A stretch of 38,831 bases of DNA from Clostridia bacterium (GCA_017532155.1 JAFXJP010000058.1:1-38831); one strand, 5' to 3'. Shown: positions 30,905 through 38,831, counted from the stretch's first letter. Notes: a model not told the origin generated them from the sequence alone. Translations and numbers: made by a program.

Positions 30905-31795
30905 ATGTCATCTATGCTGATTTTCCTGCTTGGCGCAATAAACATTCTCTCCTTTACCTGCCAAAGCTTTTTCAGCAAGCTTTATTCCCTGTCCTACACC
31001 GGACCTTCCACAGCAGCAACGCCCGTCTTTGCCAGCCTGTACGGATTGATCGTAGGCTTCATCACCCTTGCCGTCGGCGCAGGCTTTCAGTTCAGCGCTG
31101 CGCTGCCCACCTGGCTGATTGGCCTGAGCAACGGCCTGATTCTCTTTCTTTTTAACCTGAGCAATGTCAGTGCCTCACGCACAGGCCCATACACCCTGCA
31201 AAGCCTGATGACCTATTCAGGAAACGTACTGATCACGCTGCTGTTTTCCACCGTGGTCTGGCATGATCATCTGGCCTGGTATCAGCTTATGGGCATCGCC
31301 GTCATGCTGCTTTCCTTTGTCATGATCAACCTGCAAAGCTCTGCCTTTATCATCCGGAAAAAGAGCTATTTTCTGTGGATTGCGCTGCTATTTATCACCA
31401 ACGGCGCCTATGGCGTGCTGATGGACGCCCAGCAGCGCATCATGCAGCAAACGCAGCGCAATGAAATGATCATCATCACCTTTTTCTCTTCGGCGATCAT
31501 TTCGCTGATCTATCTCGTCCTTACGCAAAAAAACCGCAGCATGCAGGCCTTTTCCATGCCGAAAAAAGCCTGGCTGCATCTGTGCGCCGCCAGCATCGCA
31601 GCCGCCAGCGGCGTATATACCATGATGGTGCTGCTGGCCAATCTCTCTTCTTCCATTCTTTACACCATCCAGAATGGCGCCGTGCTGGCGCTGACCATTC
31701 TGCTGGGCCATTTCATCCTGAAGGAAAAGCTGACCCGCCGCATGGTGCTGGGGATTCTTCTCAGCATCATCAGCCTGGTGTTGTTGGCGATATAA
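30905..31795 (+). CDS. EamA/DMT family transporter
   Basis: A 296-residue membrane protein with ten hydrophobic segments in two repeated halves, the drug/metabolite transporter architecture. The second half has the EamA-like ending SSILYTIQNGAVLALTILLGHFILKEKLTRRMVLGILLSIISLVLLAI, in which a conserved Glu precedes the last helix. Members export or import amino acids, nucleotide sugars or small metabolites; the substrate is not assignable. ATG 30905 follows GGAGGC (30893-30898). It is a single-gene unit with a strong terminator. Confidence 0.9.
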   Translation: MSSMLIFLLGAINILSFTCQSFFSKLYSLSYTGPSTAATPVFASLYGLIVGFITLAVGAGFQFSAALPTWLIGLSNGLILFLFNLSNVSASRTGPYTLQSLMTYSGNVLITLLFSTVVWHDHLAWYQLMGIAVMLLSFVMINLQSSAFIIRKKSYFLWIALLFITNGAYGVLMDAQQRIMQQTQRNEMIIITFFSSAIISLIYLVLTQKNRSMQAFSMPKKAWLHLCAASIAAASGVYTMMVLLANLSSSILYTIQNGAVLALTILLGHFILKEKLTRRMVLGILLSIISLVLLAI

Positions 31796-31813
31796 AGCAA
31801 ACACTTCTCCCTG

Positions 31814-31841
31814 ATGCCGGTTTTTTTCACCGGCATTTTTT
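31814..31841 (+). terminator. Terminator of the EamA gene
   Basis: ATGCCGGT (31814-31821) pairs with ACCGGCAT (31829-31836) around a T-rich loop and is followed by a T run. Confidence 0.93.
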
Positions 31842-31846
31842 ACATC

Positions 31847-31874
31847 GTTGCATTTTGTACGGATACCTCGTCTA
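31847..31874 (+). promoter_or_regulatory. Possible ECF-type promoter of the sigma-factor operon
   Basis: CGTCTA (31869-31874) resembles the CGTC -10 element of ECF sigma factors, and GTTGCA (31847-31852), 16 bp upstream, is a weak -35. ECF operons are usually autoregulated. No sigma-A promoter is evident. Confidence 0.35.
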
Positions 31875-31898
31875 ATAAGTGAAAGGTGGTGAGGCCGC

Positions 31899-32417
31899 GT
31901 GACTTCTGTCAAGGGCCCTGACAAGAAGGAAGAAATCATCGAACGCATGATCACACAATATCAGCTTCCGCTGCTGCGCATGTGTATTCTTTATCTACAT
32001 GATGAACACCTTGCAAAGGATGCTGTGCAGGAAACATTTATCAAAGCCTATCGAAATCTGGATCATTTTCACTCTGAAGCATCCGAAAAAACCTGGCTGA
32101 CACGCATTGCAATCAACACATGCAAAGATATGTACAGATCGAGTTGGTTTAAGCATATAGACAGATCCGTTACGATGGAACATCTTTTGCAGCAGCCCGC
32201 GCCCCAAATCCAGTCAGACATTGATCTGACAGCAGAAATTATGCGCCTCCCCCTCAAAATGAGAGAAGTGGCCCTGCTGTGCTGGCTTCAGGGCATGACT
32301 CAGGAAGAAACTGCCGACATGCTGCGTATTACCCGTCAGGCTGTCGGCAACAGACTAAACCGTGCAAGACAAAAGCTGCGCTTTGCCATAGAAAGGAGTG
32401 ATGAGCATGACCCTTAA
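31899..32417 (+). CDS. ECF-type RNA polymerase sigma factor
   Basis: A 172-residue sigma-70 family factor with only regions 2 and 4. Region 2 is LLRMCILYLHDEHLAKDAVQETFIKAYRNLDHFHSEASEKTWLTRIAINTCKDM (about 25-79; the DAVQETFIKAY core is diagnostic). Region 4 is LPLKMREVALLCWLQGMTQEETADMLRITRQAVGNRLNRARQKLR (about 117-161). GTG 31899 follows AGGTGG. The downstream gene, overlapping by 11 bases, encodes a single-pass membrane protein typical of an anti-sigma factor. The pair probably responds to an envelope signal. GC content is lower than in the flanking genes. Confidence 0.93.
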   Translation: MTSVKGPDKKEEIIERMITQYQLPLLRMCILYLHDEHLAKDAVQETFIKAYRNLDHFHSEASEKTWLTRIAINTCKDMYRSSWFKHIDRSVTMEHLLQQPAPQIQSDIDLTAEIMRLPLKMREVALLCWLQGMTQEETADMLRITRQAVGNRLNRARQKLRFAIERSDEHDP

Positions 32418-33576
32418 TGAAGAACAGAAGCGGGTACAACAGGCTGTAGCGCATTCTCTCTCCCATGTACAGACCGATCCATGGCTCACACAGCGCGTTC
32501 TTGCTCACGTGAAAGGAGAAGAACCTGTGGTAAAGAAGATTTCCGCATCCATGATAATCGCCATTCTGCTGATCGTCCTCACCCTCACCGGCGCCCTCGC
32601 CACGGTACTGAATGCCTGGGGCATCATCGATTTTGTAGGCAAGCGGCCAAATGTTTACATTCCGCCGCTTTATGAAGAGAGTATCAAGCAGGAAAACACT
32701 GTCATAGAAGGAGACAGCTTAACCTGCCAAATTCAACAGTCCTATTATGACGGAAAGGTTCTACGTGTGACTGCCCACATCATCCCCAAAGGCGATGTGC
32801 TTTTGCTGGGCGAAAGCACCTATCAGCACGACACGATAGAATGCCTCTTCCCGTACTTTGACGTGGAGCAAACAACCGTTGCAGCGTATGCGCTCAAACA
32901 CCACGAAGGACGTATGGCTGAAGTTGCACTCACTGTCGGTTCTGATATAGATGAAAGCGGCAGCTTCAGACTGAACGAAGACGGCTCGGCAACACTCTAT
33001 TTGGAAGCCTATTTCGAAAACGAGCAAACTGACCGGTTTGTTTCCCTTGAGTTTACCTATCTCCCCCAGATCTACATTCCTGAAGCAGAGTGGCAAACCT
33101 ACGATGGCTCCGCCTATGATTTCTTTGCCCTCGAATCCATCTCCATTCCTATGACCTTCCATGCATCTTCCGTCAAAAAGTTTGTATCTGAGGATTCGCT
33201 GGACTTCCCCTCCGTTGGTGTCAAAGTATCCAATGTCACTCTGACTGTAACCCCGCTGGAAATTCGTTACTCGCTGGAATATGAAATCACCGATCTGGCA
33301 CTGTATAACCAGCAGGAAGGTGGCCTGTGGTTTGAGTTTATTGATCTAAACAGTTCCGAAACAGCGCCCGATATGCAAAGAGTATCCGATGGTCTGACCT
33401 TCGTTGGCAGCAGCGGTCGTGTGGATGGTCGCTATGATCTGCCTAATGAACTCGGCACCCGTTATATCGAAATTGGTTCCATCGGTCTTGATGCCTTGGG
33501 CGAAGAATATACCCTTCGTGCATACAATGCTTGGACCAGAACGTACTACGAGCAGGTTACTTTCAAAGTAAAATGA
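32407..33576 (+). CDS. Putative membrane anti-sigma factor (DUF4179-like)
   Basis: A 389-residue protein. A short cytoplasmic domain (about 1-40) precedes one transmembrane helix (about 47-70, SMIIAILLIVLTLTGALATVL) and a large extracellular beta-rich domain (about 75-389). This layout, and the position directly after an ECF sigma gene, is that of anti-sigma factors with DUF4179-like sensor domains. The cytoplasmic part would hold the sigma factor. I chose ATG 32407, nine bases after AAAGGAG (32392-32397); GTG 32398 and ATG 32401 are too close to that site. It overlaps the sigma gene by 11 bases, so production is coupled. Confidence 0.8.
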   Translation: MTLNEEQKRVQQAVAHSLSHVQTDPWLTQRVLAHVKGEEPVVKKISASMIIAILLIVLTLTGALATVLNAWGIIDFVGKRPNVYIPPLYEESIKQENTVIEGDSLTCQIQQSYYDGKVLRVTAHIIPKGDVLLLGESTYQHDTIECLFPYFDVEQTTVAAYALKHHEGRMAEVALTVGSDIDESGSFRLNEDGSATLYLEAYFENEQTDRFVSLEFTYLPQIYIPEAEWQTYDGSAYDFFALESISIPMTFHASSVKKFVSEDSLDFPSVGVKVSNVTLTVTPLEIRYSLEYEITDLALYNQQEGGLWFEFIDLNSSETAPDMQRVSDGLTFVGSSGRVDGRYDLPNELGTRYIEIGSIGLDALGEEYTLRAYNAWTRTYYEQVTFKVK

Positions 33577-33622
33577 CCCTATCATGTCGCACACAAATAG
33601 TTTTCCTTTTGAGGAGGTTTAT

Positions 33623-34633
33623 ATGAAAAAAACCATTTGTGCACTTGTATTCTGTGTCTGCTCACTGCTTTCCACAGCCTTCGCAGAAACGAATTATGTA
33701 AATATCGCTTCTCTGCGTTCAACCGCGCCCGAACGTTTGCAAGGTGAATTCCTCACGCAAACCGGAAACACCATCCGCATTGACGCTCCCGTAATCATTC
33801 CCGATGTTTCCGCCGTGCCGATTGTGCGTGTCACCTGGGGAGACCCAATGGAAATCGCAGATGCTTCTTTGCAAATCACAGCTAATAATGCAAACCTTTT
33901 GCAAATTGACCATGGCTTTATGGCAGACGCAAACAGAATTCTTACCGATGCATTTGAAACAGTAAACACCGAACTGCCGCATACCGCAGCAGCTGAAGCA
34001 TTGCTCAATTGCATTTGCAGCGCCGCGCCTACAGTTACTGCTCAGGATTTTGAATGTATCAACGCACTCAGCTACCGTCACGGAAACAGCACCGGTGGAT
34101 TCTATATGCTGTTCTTTGCCAGGCTGTACCACGGCATTCCCTATCTATGCAACGCGCCATATGCCATTTCTTTAGGCAATAACGAGCCCGCCATTCCCGA
34201 TGAAATTACATACGGCTGCATCGAGAATGAAGAACAGTATACCTTCTCCCTGAGCAGCCCCAAAGAACTGGGGATCGTTGAAACCGACATACCGCTCCTG
34301 CCTTTCTCTGAAATTGAAAAAATCATTTCTCAGCATATTGAAAGCGGCTACGTAAAAAGCCTTAACGAAATACGTTTTGGCTATCGGATTTTTGTCGATC
34401 CTGACCATCCCGGTACAGAATACATCCTGACCCCCGTTTGGATGTTCTCAGGCACCATGCGCGCAGCGCTTGACATTCCTTTTGTGGATGAAGAAGTTGT
34501 TTTTATGCCATATAAAAACATGTCATCTTTTGCCATCAATGCGCAGACCGGTGAAGTATATACCTTTGCCTTCGAAACCAGCAAAGATCGCCAAGCTGCA
34601 CCACAAATACTCACATGGAATGAACTGAACTGA
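33623..34633 (+). CDS. Secreted protein of unknown function in the ECF sigma operon
   Basis: A 336-residue protein with a signal peptide (MKKTICALVFCVCSLLSTAFA, cleavage probably after residue 21). The mature part has no motif I can name; segments such as FGYRIFVDPDHPGTEYILTPVWMFSG and SSFAINAQTGEVYTF near the C terminus resemble the PepSY/YcdB-like extracellular domains that mix strands with a conserved Asn-Ala-x-Thr-Gly turn. ATG 33623 follows GAGGAGG. It begins 46 bp after the anti-sigma gene with no visible promoter or terminator in between, so it is probably the third gene of that operon. Confidence 0.75.
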   Translation: MKKTICALVFCVCSLLSTAFAETNYVNIASLRSTAPERLQGEFLTQTGNTIRIDAPVIIPDVSAVPIVRVTWGDPMEIADASLQITANNANLLQIDHGFMADANRILTDAFETVNTELPHTAAAEALLNCICSAAPTVTAQDFECINALSYRHGNSTGGFYMLFFARLYHGIPYLCNAPYAISLGNNEPAIPDEITYGCIENEEQYTFSLSSPKELGIVETDIPLLPFSEIEKIISQHIESGYVKSLNEIRFGYRIFVDPDHPGTEYILTPVWMFSGTMRAALDIPFVDEEVVFMPYKNMSSFAINAQTGEVYTFAFETSKDRQAAPQILTWNELN

Positions 34634-34636
34634 CAA

Positions 34637-34668
34637 AACAGGCCGCCCGAAGGCGGCCTGTTTTTTAT
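34637..34668. terminator. Bidirectional terminator between the ECF operon and the double QueG-like gene
   Basis: AACAGGCCGCC (34637-34647) pairs perfectly with GGCGGCCTGTT (34652-34662) around CGAA, with A and T runs on both sides. Confidence 0.95.
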
Positions 34669-36992
34669 TCTTTTCCCTTGAGCAGCGGACAAACCGCCAC
34701 GCATCTTTCGCCCGTTACGGGGCGGAATTTCAGCACCTGATCCTGCTGACGCAGCGCATCAGCCAGATTCTCGGTCGTAATTTCATCCGGGCACGGTACG
34801 TCCGTGTAATTGCCGGTATACATATTGCCTTCCTCTGCAACCAGAGAGAACTTCGTCGCCCAGTCGCAGCGCGGGCCGTCCACCGGCAGATAGTTTACTT
34901 TCTTGCCGTCAAGCGTAAGCTCGGTCAGCTGCTGCTTTTTGAGCGCGCCGACAGGACACGCGGCCAGACACTTTTCGCAGCCCTCACAGGCAGCCGCCAG
35001 GCCTTCCTTGATTTCATCCGCTTCCAGCGGCGCGTTGGTGACGATCGCCACAAAGCGCTGGTGAATGCCATATTCCTCGGTATACACCGAGCCGTTGAGC
35101 GTCATCTGGCCAATACCGGCCGCAACAGCCTCCAGCGCATTGCAGCTGGCACCGTTGAACTGGCCGCGCGGGCTGCCTACCGTAGAGCCTGCGCCCGTCA
35201 GATTGTGCGAATATACCGCCTCATAGCCCATGGCATTGAGCGAGCGGCAGATGGAATACGCCAGATGGCCCGTGAGGCGATTGACCTCATACTGCGTAAA
35301 TACATACGGACCTACCGCTTCAGCCGGCGGCTGACCCAGGCGCTCCACCGGCGTTTCGGGATAATGCATGCCCAGCACAATCACCGATTTGGCGTCACCG
35401 TACAATTCCGTCGCACCCTGGATAGGACGCTTGTATTCGCTTACCTCGGGATCATAAGGCAGCCAGCGGATATTCTTGTCAATCGCCGCAAACAGCGTTT
35501 CATCCTTGCGGATTTCCTTCAGCTGCGCCGCCAGCTCATCAATGGTCGCAGCGCTGGCTACGCCAAACAGATCGGCGCCCTTTTCCTTCGCCAGCATTTT
35601 CAGCTGCTTTTTGAGATCCTTCGATTCGGAAATCTCCGTCAGGTTGGTCGCCGCACGATCTACAAAGGGCGCGCTGGTGAGGATCACAGCCGTCTGATAG
35701 AAGGTATTTTCAACATCCGGAATACCGCACAGCTTGCAGAATTCCTTTTCATCCACCAGGCTCTTGGGGAGCGCAGAATAGCCCAGCGTCTCCAATTCGC
35801 GGCACATGTCAAGCTCAGTAAAGTTGACGTTAAACTGCGCAATACGGCCGTAGCTGTCCAGCATATCGGCGCGCGTCTTGTGGCAGCTGTCCACATCCTG
35901 AATGTACTCCAGGCTGCCGTTATGGTCGATCTGCGTACCGGCGGGAATCTGATAGCGCGAAGTCAGCAGGATCGCGCCGCAGCCATCCGGCAGATGCTTG
36001 CGGTAATCAATGCCCGCATCGTCCATGGTCTTGGCGGAGATAAAATGCACGCTGTCCAGATCCCACTCGCGCGCATGCACCAGCAGCTTATCATACACCT
36101 GACGATGCACCGGCAGATCAGAGGGCGTTACATGGCGCTTGCGGCGGGCTGTCACCTTGCAGTAGGATTCATCCCAGTTGCGCAGGTTTTTGGGCAGGCA
36201 CACCTTCAGGCACACGCCGAATTCACCGCCGCGCATACCGTGATCACGCACATGATCGAGCAGCACCTTTTCATCCACTACCTCGGGAATCTCCAGATCC
36301 AGGTCGATGTCAAAATGCTCGCCCCAGGCGCAGCGCCACAGATTCTTATTGGCAAAGATGTGATCCTTGCCTTCCACGACGACGTTCTTTACGCCGTTCA
36401 CTTCCTTGCGGTAGGCGTTGGTCGGGCACTTGCGGATGCACTCGCCGCACATATCGCAGATCTTTTCGCCGTTATAAAGGGGTGTGGGCGTCAGCTCCGC
36501 CTCCGTAATGATGGACACAAAGCGGTTGCGCGCGCCGTACTCGGGTGTGATGCACAGGCCGTTCCAGCCCAGTTCGCCAAGGCCAGCGCACACGCCGCCG
36601 TAAATATGGCTGATGTCGGGCGAGAACACCGCATCCATTTCCTTATAGCCGCGATAACGCCAAATGTTGGAAGCGGCAATGGGCACGGTTTTAAAGCCCC
36701 TATCATCCAGCATGCGCGCAATGCGGAAGGACAGCGCGTCGAGCTTATCATTCATGATGTACTGAATGCGGTACGGACCCATCACCTGCGGATGCACTTC
36801 ACCGTCCAGCTCAATCGCAGCATCGGGATGGTGCACGGCGCAGACAATCACCGACTTCGCCGTGGGCAGAATACCCTTGGGGCTCATGCGGATCGGTGCG
36901 TTTGCGTACCTTTCCACATTGGCAATACCCACCAGATCAGCACCCAGACGATAGGCTAATTCCTTAACATCCAGCGTCAATTTGTTTTCCAT
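34665..36992 (-). CDS. Tandem-duplicated QueG-like 4Fe-4S protein
   Basis: A 775-residue cytoplasmic protein built from two related modules. Module 1 (about 1-300) runs from LAYRLGADLVGIANVERYANAP through SVIVCAVHHPD, CAGLGELGWNGLCITPEYGARNRFVSIIT and CDMCGECIRKCP, with CLKVC completing a second cluster. Module 2 (about 475-775) repeats the plan: EKGADLFGVASAATIDELAAQ, SVIVLGMHYPE, ASCNALEAVAAGIGQMTLNGSVYTEEYGIHQRFVAIVT, CEGCEKCLAACPVGAL and RCVAVCP. The region between them (about 300-470) has several isolated Cys and no clear domain. The fold is that of epoxyqueuosine reductase and reductive dehalogenases, which use cobalamin and two 4Fe-4S clusters, but neither module need be a queuosine enzyme. 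The start follows AAGGAGG. The gene is divergent from an AraC regulator. Confidence 0.8.
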   Translation of the reverse strand: MENKLTLDVKELAYRLGADLVGIANVERYANAPIRMSPKGILPTAKSVIVCAVHHPDAAIELDGEVHPQVMGPYRIQYIMNDKLDALSFRIARMLDDRGFKTVPIAASNIWRYRGYKEMDAVFSPDISHIYGGVCAGLGELGWNGLCITPEYGARNRFVSIITEAELTPTPLYNGEKICDMCGECIRKCPTNAYRKEVNGVKNVVVEGKDHIFANKNLWRCAWGEHFDIDLDLEIPEVVDEKVLLDHVRDHGMRGGEFGVCLKVCLPKNLRNWDESYCKVTARRKRHVTPSDLPVHRQVYDKLLVHAREWDLDSVHFISAKTMDDAGIDYRKHLPDGCGAILLTSRYQIPAGTQIDHNGSLEYIQDVDSCHKTRADMLDSYGRIAQFNVNFTELDMCRELETLGYSALPKSLVDEKEFCKLCGIPDVENTFYQTAVILTSAPFVDRAATNLTEISESKDLKKQLKMLAKEKGADLFGVASAATIDELAAQLKEIRKDETLFAAIDKNIRWLPYDPEVSEYKRPIQGATELYGDAKSVIVLGMHYPETPVERLGQPPAEAVGPYVFTQYEVNRLTGHLAYSICRSLNAMGYEAVYSHNLTGAGSTVGSPRGQFNGASCNALEAVAAGIGQMTLNGSVYTEEYGIHQRFVAIVTNAPLEADEIKEGLAAACEGCEKCLAACPVGALKKQQLTELTLDGKKVNYLPVDGPRCDWATKFSLVAEEGNMYTGNYTDVPCPDEITTENLADALRQQDQVLKFRPVTGERCVAVCPLLKGKE

Positions 36993-37033
36993 CTATATTT
37001 TCCTCCTTGCGGATACTGTTTTTCCCATGCTTT

Positions 37034-37063
37034 ATTGTATCAGCAAAAGCCATCATATCACAA
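37034..37063 (-). promoter_or_regulatory. Promoter of the double QueG-like gene
   Basis: On the minus strand, TTGTGA (37058-37063), an 18-bp spacer and TACAAT (37034-37039). Confidence 0.55.
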
Positions 37064-37100
37064 GGGGATAAAGCAATCGCTTTTTCGTAAAAAACAGCCA

Positions 37101-37129
37101 TTGCCTGACAAAATACACAATGGTATAAT
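37101..37129 (+). promoter_or_regulatory. Sigma-A promoter of the AraC-family gene
   Basis: TTGCCT (37101-37106), a 17-bp spacer and a perfect TATAAT (37124-37129) extended by TGG. It is about 40 bp from the divergent promoter, so one regulator could control both. Confidence 0.8.
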
Positions 37130-37152
37130 AACAGCAAAGGAGAGATGCTTTC

Positions 37153-37977
37153 ATGCGAATGAACGCGCTGGCATACGCCACCATCAATCAGCTGACGCTG
37201 ATCAGTTTAAGGCTTGATCCCTGCACCGTGCCCGCCGGGCATCGCTATATCATGCAGCCTGCACCGGCTGAGCGCTTTGTGTATGTTACGCGCGGCAGCG
37301 CTGTTTTTTCGCTGGAAAAAGGCGAATTGTCCGTCAATGAGCGGGATATGATCTACCTTCCGCGCGATACCGCCTATATCTCCAACTGGCGTGAGGACGC
37401 CGCCTTCATGGTCGTAGATATGCTGCTGCGCGACAGCGAAGGGCAGGATATCCGCTTTGACGATGCACCGAGCGTATTGTTTAACGATGTGCACCGCGTA
37501 TATGATGGCATGCTGCATAATCTCGCCGAGAAAGCCGCTGCCCAGGGGCCCTTTGACTGGCTGGAGCGCATGTCGCTGGCGCTGAAGTTTCTCTGTGAAA
37601 TAGCACGGGATACCAACAGCTCTGAGCTGCATGAAAAATACCGCCGCATCCTGCACGGCGTCACATATCTCGAAAGCAATTACGCCCTTGATTTTCCTAT
37701 TGAAGATCTGGCCAGGATGTGTGCGCTGTCCGTAGGCAGCTTCCGCCGCCTGTTCTTTGAGTGCAAGGGCATGTCGCCCGTCGATTACCGCAACAGCCTG
37801 CGCATCCGCCAGGCCGCCACACTGCTGAAAACCGGTCGCTACACCGTCAGCGAAGCGGCAGAAGCCGTAGGCATTCAGGATATCAAATACTTTGGCAAGC
37901 TCTTCCGCCGCTACACAGGCGTAAGCCCCAGCGCGCTAAAGAAAAAAGGGCTGGAAAACGGCAGCGCTATACGATGA
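37153..37977 (+). CDS. AraC family transcriptional regulator
   Basis: A 274-residue protein with an N-terminal cupin-like sensing domain (about 20-100; PAGHRYIMQPAPAERFVYVTRGSAVFSLEKGEL) and a C-terminal double helix-turn-helix (about 165-265). The first HTH is FPIEDLARMCALSVGSFRRLFFECKGMSPVDYRNSLRI and the second is YTVSEAAEAVGIQDIKYFGKLFRRYTGVSPSAL, the classical AraC signature. Members bind sugars or other small ligands. The divergent placement next to the double QueG-like gene suggests that gene, as well as itself, as a target; this is inference. ATG 37153 follows a GGAGAG ribosome site at about 10 bases. Confidence 0.93.
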   Translation: MRMNALAYATINQLTLISLRLDPCTVPAGHRYIMQPAPAERFVYVTRGSAVFSLEKGELSVNERDMIYLPRDTAYISNWREDAAFMVVDMLLRDSEGQDIRFDDAPSVLFNDVHRVYDGMLHNLAEKAAAQGPFDWLERMSLALKFLCEIARDTNSSELHEKYRRILHGVTYLESNYALDFPIEDLARMCALSVGSFRRLFFECKGMSPVDYRNSLRIRQAATLLKTGRYTVSEAAEAVGIQDIKYFGKLFRRYTGVSPSALKKKGLENGSAIR

Positions 37978-37993
37978 TGCTTTTTTCGCAATC

Positions 37994-38023
37994 AAAAAAA
38001 GGAACGCTTTCGCGTTCCTTTTT
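37994..38023. terminator. Bidirectional terminator between araC-type gene and groEL
   Basis: GGAACGC (38001-38007) pairs with GCGTTCC (38012-38018) around TTTC, extended by flanking A and T runs. It serves both convergent genes. Confidence 0.93.
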
Positions 38024-38028
38024 GATTA

Positions 38029-38056
38029 GGCTTAGTACATGTAGGCTTAGTACATG
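38029..38056 (-). repeat. 15-bp tandem duplication at the groEL 3' end
   Basis: GGCTTAGTACATGTA (38029-38043) is followed directly by GGCTTAGTACATG (38044-38056). The duplication copies the last codons and stop of groEL, so that after the true stop (38047-38049) the frame would read Ala-Tyr-Met-Tyr and stop again. Confidence 0.85.
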
Positions 38057-38831
38057 CCGCCCATGCCGCCGTTGCCGGCAGGCGCAGCAGGTTCGGGCTG
38101 AGGAATGTCGGTCACCAGGGACTCGGTGGTCAGCACCATCGCGGCCACGCTGGAGGCGTTCTGCAGGGCAGAGCGGGTCACCTTGGTGGGATCGATGATG
38201 CCGCGCTCGAACATGTCGACATACTCGCTCTTGAGCGCGTCATAGCCGTAGTCGGGCTTGTTGCGGCGACGGATGTTCTCGATGATCACGCTGCCGTCGA
38301 TACCGGCGTTGCGGGCGATCTGACGAACAGGCTCTTCCATGGCAGACAGCACGATCTGCACGCCGGTCTTGGCGTCGCCGGTGTGCTGGGAAGCGATCTT
38401 CTGCACGCGCTTGACAGCCGCCAGCAGGGCCACGCCGCCGCCGGGCACGATGCCCTCTTCCACAGCCGCACGGGTAGCAGCCAGCGCATCCTCGATGCGC
38501 AGCTTGCGTTCCTTCATTTCGATTTCGGTAGCAGCGCCGACCTGAATGACAGCCACGCCGCCGGCCAGCTTGGCCAGACGCTCCTGCAGCTTTTCACGGT
38601 CGTAATCGCTGGTGGTTTCGGCAATCTGGGCACGGATCTGCGCCACGCGAGCTTCGATCTCGCACTTTTCGCCGGCGCCCTCAACGATGGTGGTGTTGTC
38701 CTTGTCAACCTTCACCATGCGGGCCTGGCCCAGCATATCCACGGTAGCGTCCTTCAGATCCAGGCCAATCTCTTCGCTGATCACCTGACCGCCGGTCAGC
38801 ACAGCGTTGTCGCGCAGCATTTCCTAGCGGC
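38047..38831 (-). CDS. groL: Chaperonin GroEL (60 kDa), C-terminal part
   Basis: GroEL forms the 14-mer folding chamber that works with GroES. The visible ~260 residues run from the apical domain ([32 protein letters not shown]) through the second intermediate segment and equatorial domain ([14 protein letters not shown], where GIVPGGG is diagnostic; [19 protein letters not shown]) to the glycine/methionine tail GGMGGMY. The gene continues past the window edge. In the last bases, reading in frame upstream of the Met at 38820, the codons are GAA, TAG (38824-38826) and CGC. The family normally has a lysine where the TAG sits, so this is either a nonsense mutation or, more likely at a sequence end, a base error. 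Confidence 0.93.

Noticed and set aside
35061-36959. 632-residue open frame antisense to the double QueG-like gene
   Set aside because: Arises from codon bias of the real minus-strand gene, whose iron-sulfur motifs are unmistakable; the plus-strand translation has no motif.
1-38831. Search for CRISPR arrays, insertion sequences, integrases, rRNA and prophage genes
   Set aside because: No regularly spaced repeats, transposase or integrase motifs, or rRNA-like stretches were seen anywhere in the window.

Overview
The window looks like chromosomal DNA from a GC-rich, endospore-forming member of the Clostridia, probably an uncultured gut or anaerobic lineage. The Christensenellales are possible, but that placement is inference. 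The evidence is the set of sporulation and germination genes (gpr, two spoIIP-type genes, spoIVA, spoVAC-spoVAD-spoVAE), strong AGGAGG ribosome sites, promoters of Bacillus sigma-A, sigma-E and sigma-G type, one perfect Gram-positive SOS box, and anaerobe-style iron-sulfur and redox proteins. I see no phage, insertion sequence, CRISPR array or rRNA operon. The right edge lies inside groEL and the left edge inside an unidentified gene.

Layout. 1-3.7 kb (mostly minus strand): an edge fragment, a translationally coupled pair of Gfo/Idh/MocA-type oxidoreductases, a damaged region where a small helix-turn-helix gene runs into a 5'-truncated iron-sulfur protein, an intact small HTH-like gene under an SOS box, a tRNA-Ser(GGA), and a 47-residue membrane peptide with a GGADGPT motif. 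3.8-8.8 kb (plus): spore protease gpr, spoIIP, glutamate racemase murI, and an EF-G-like GTPase of the EF-G2 type. 8.9-13.5 kb (plus): a secreted SH3-repeat protein, an ArsB/SLC13-type permease, a DUF1508 double-repeat protein and a secreted leucine-rich-repeat protein. 13.5-15.2 kb (minus): a second SpoIIP-type amidase coupled to a DUF1614 membrane protein. 15.4-18.2 kb (plus): a CdaR/PucR-type regulator, an S41 peptidase and a small HExxH protein. 18.2-19.7 kb (minus): spoIVA with a good sigma-E promoter.

19.9-25.9 kb (plus): a NYN-LOTUS RNA-binding protein, then a tightly packed run of DUF1858 redox protein, ferritin-like protein, GNAT, DUF2156, murG, an RlmD/RumA-type RNA methyltransferase and DUF4298. 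25.9-28.8 kb: an SDR oxidoreductase (minus), birA, a secreted unknown and a HAD phosphatase. 28.8-30.8 kb (minus): the spoVA operon, preceded by a 43-codon reading frame and a sigma-G-like promoter. 30.9-34.6 kb (plus): an EamA transporter, then an ECF sigma factor, its likely membrane anti-sigma factor and a secreted protein. 34.7-38 kb: a tandem-duplicated QueG-like iron-sulfur protein divergent from an AraC regulator. The window closes with the 3' part of groEL.

The genes jointly serve sporulation and germination (gpr, SpoIIP, SpoIVA, SpoVA proteins), peptidoglycan synthesis (MurI, MurG), envelope sensing (ECF sigma cassette, SH3 and LRR proteins) and anaerobic redox handling. Most neighbours are separated by rho-independent terminators, several of which are shared by convergent genes. 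The least explained parts are the SOS-box/HTH/iron-sulfur deletion region, the small reading frame ahead of spoVAC, the GGADGPT peptide and the fused double QueG-like protein.
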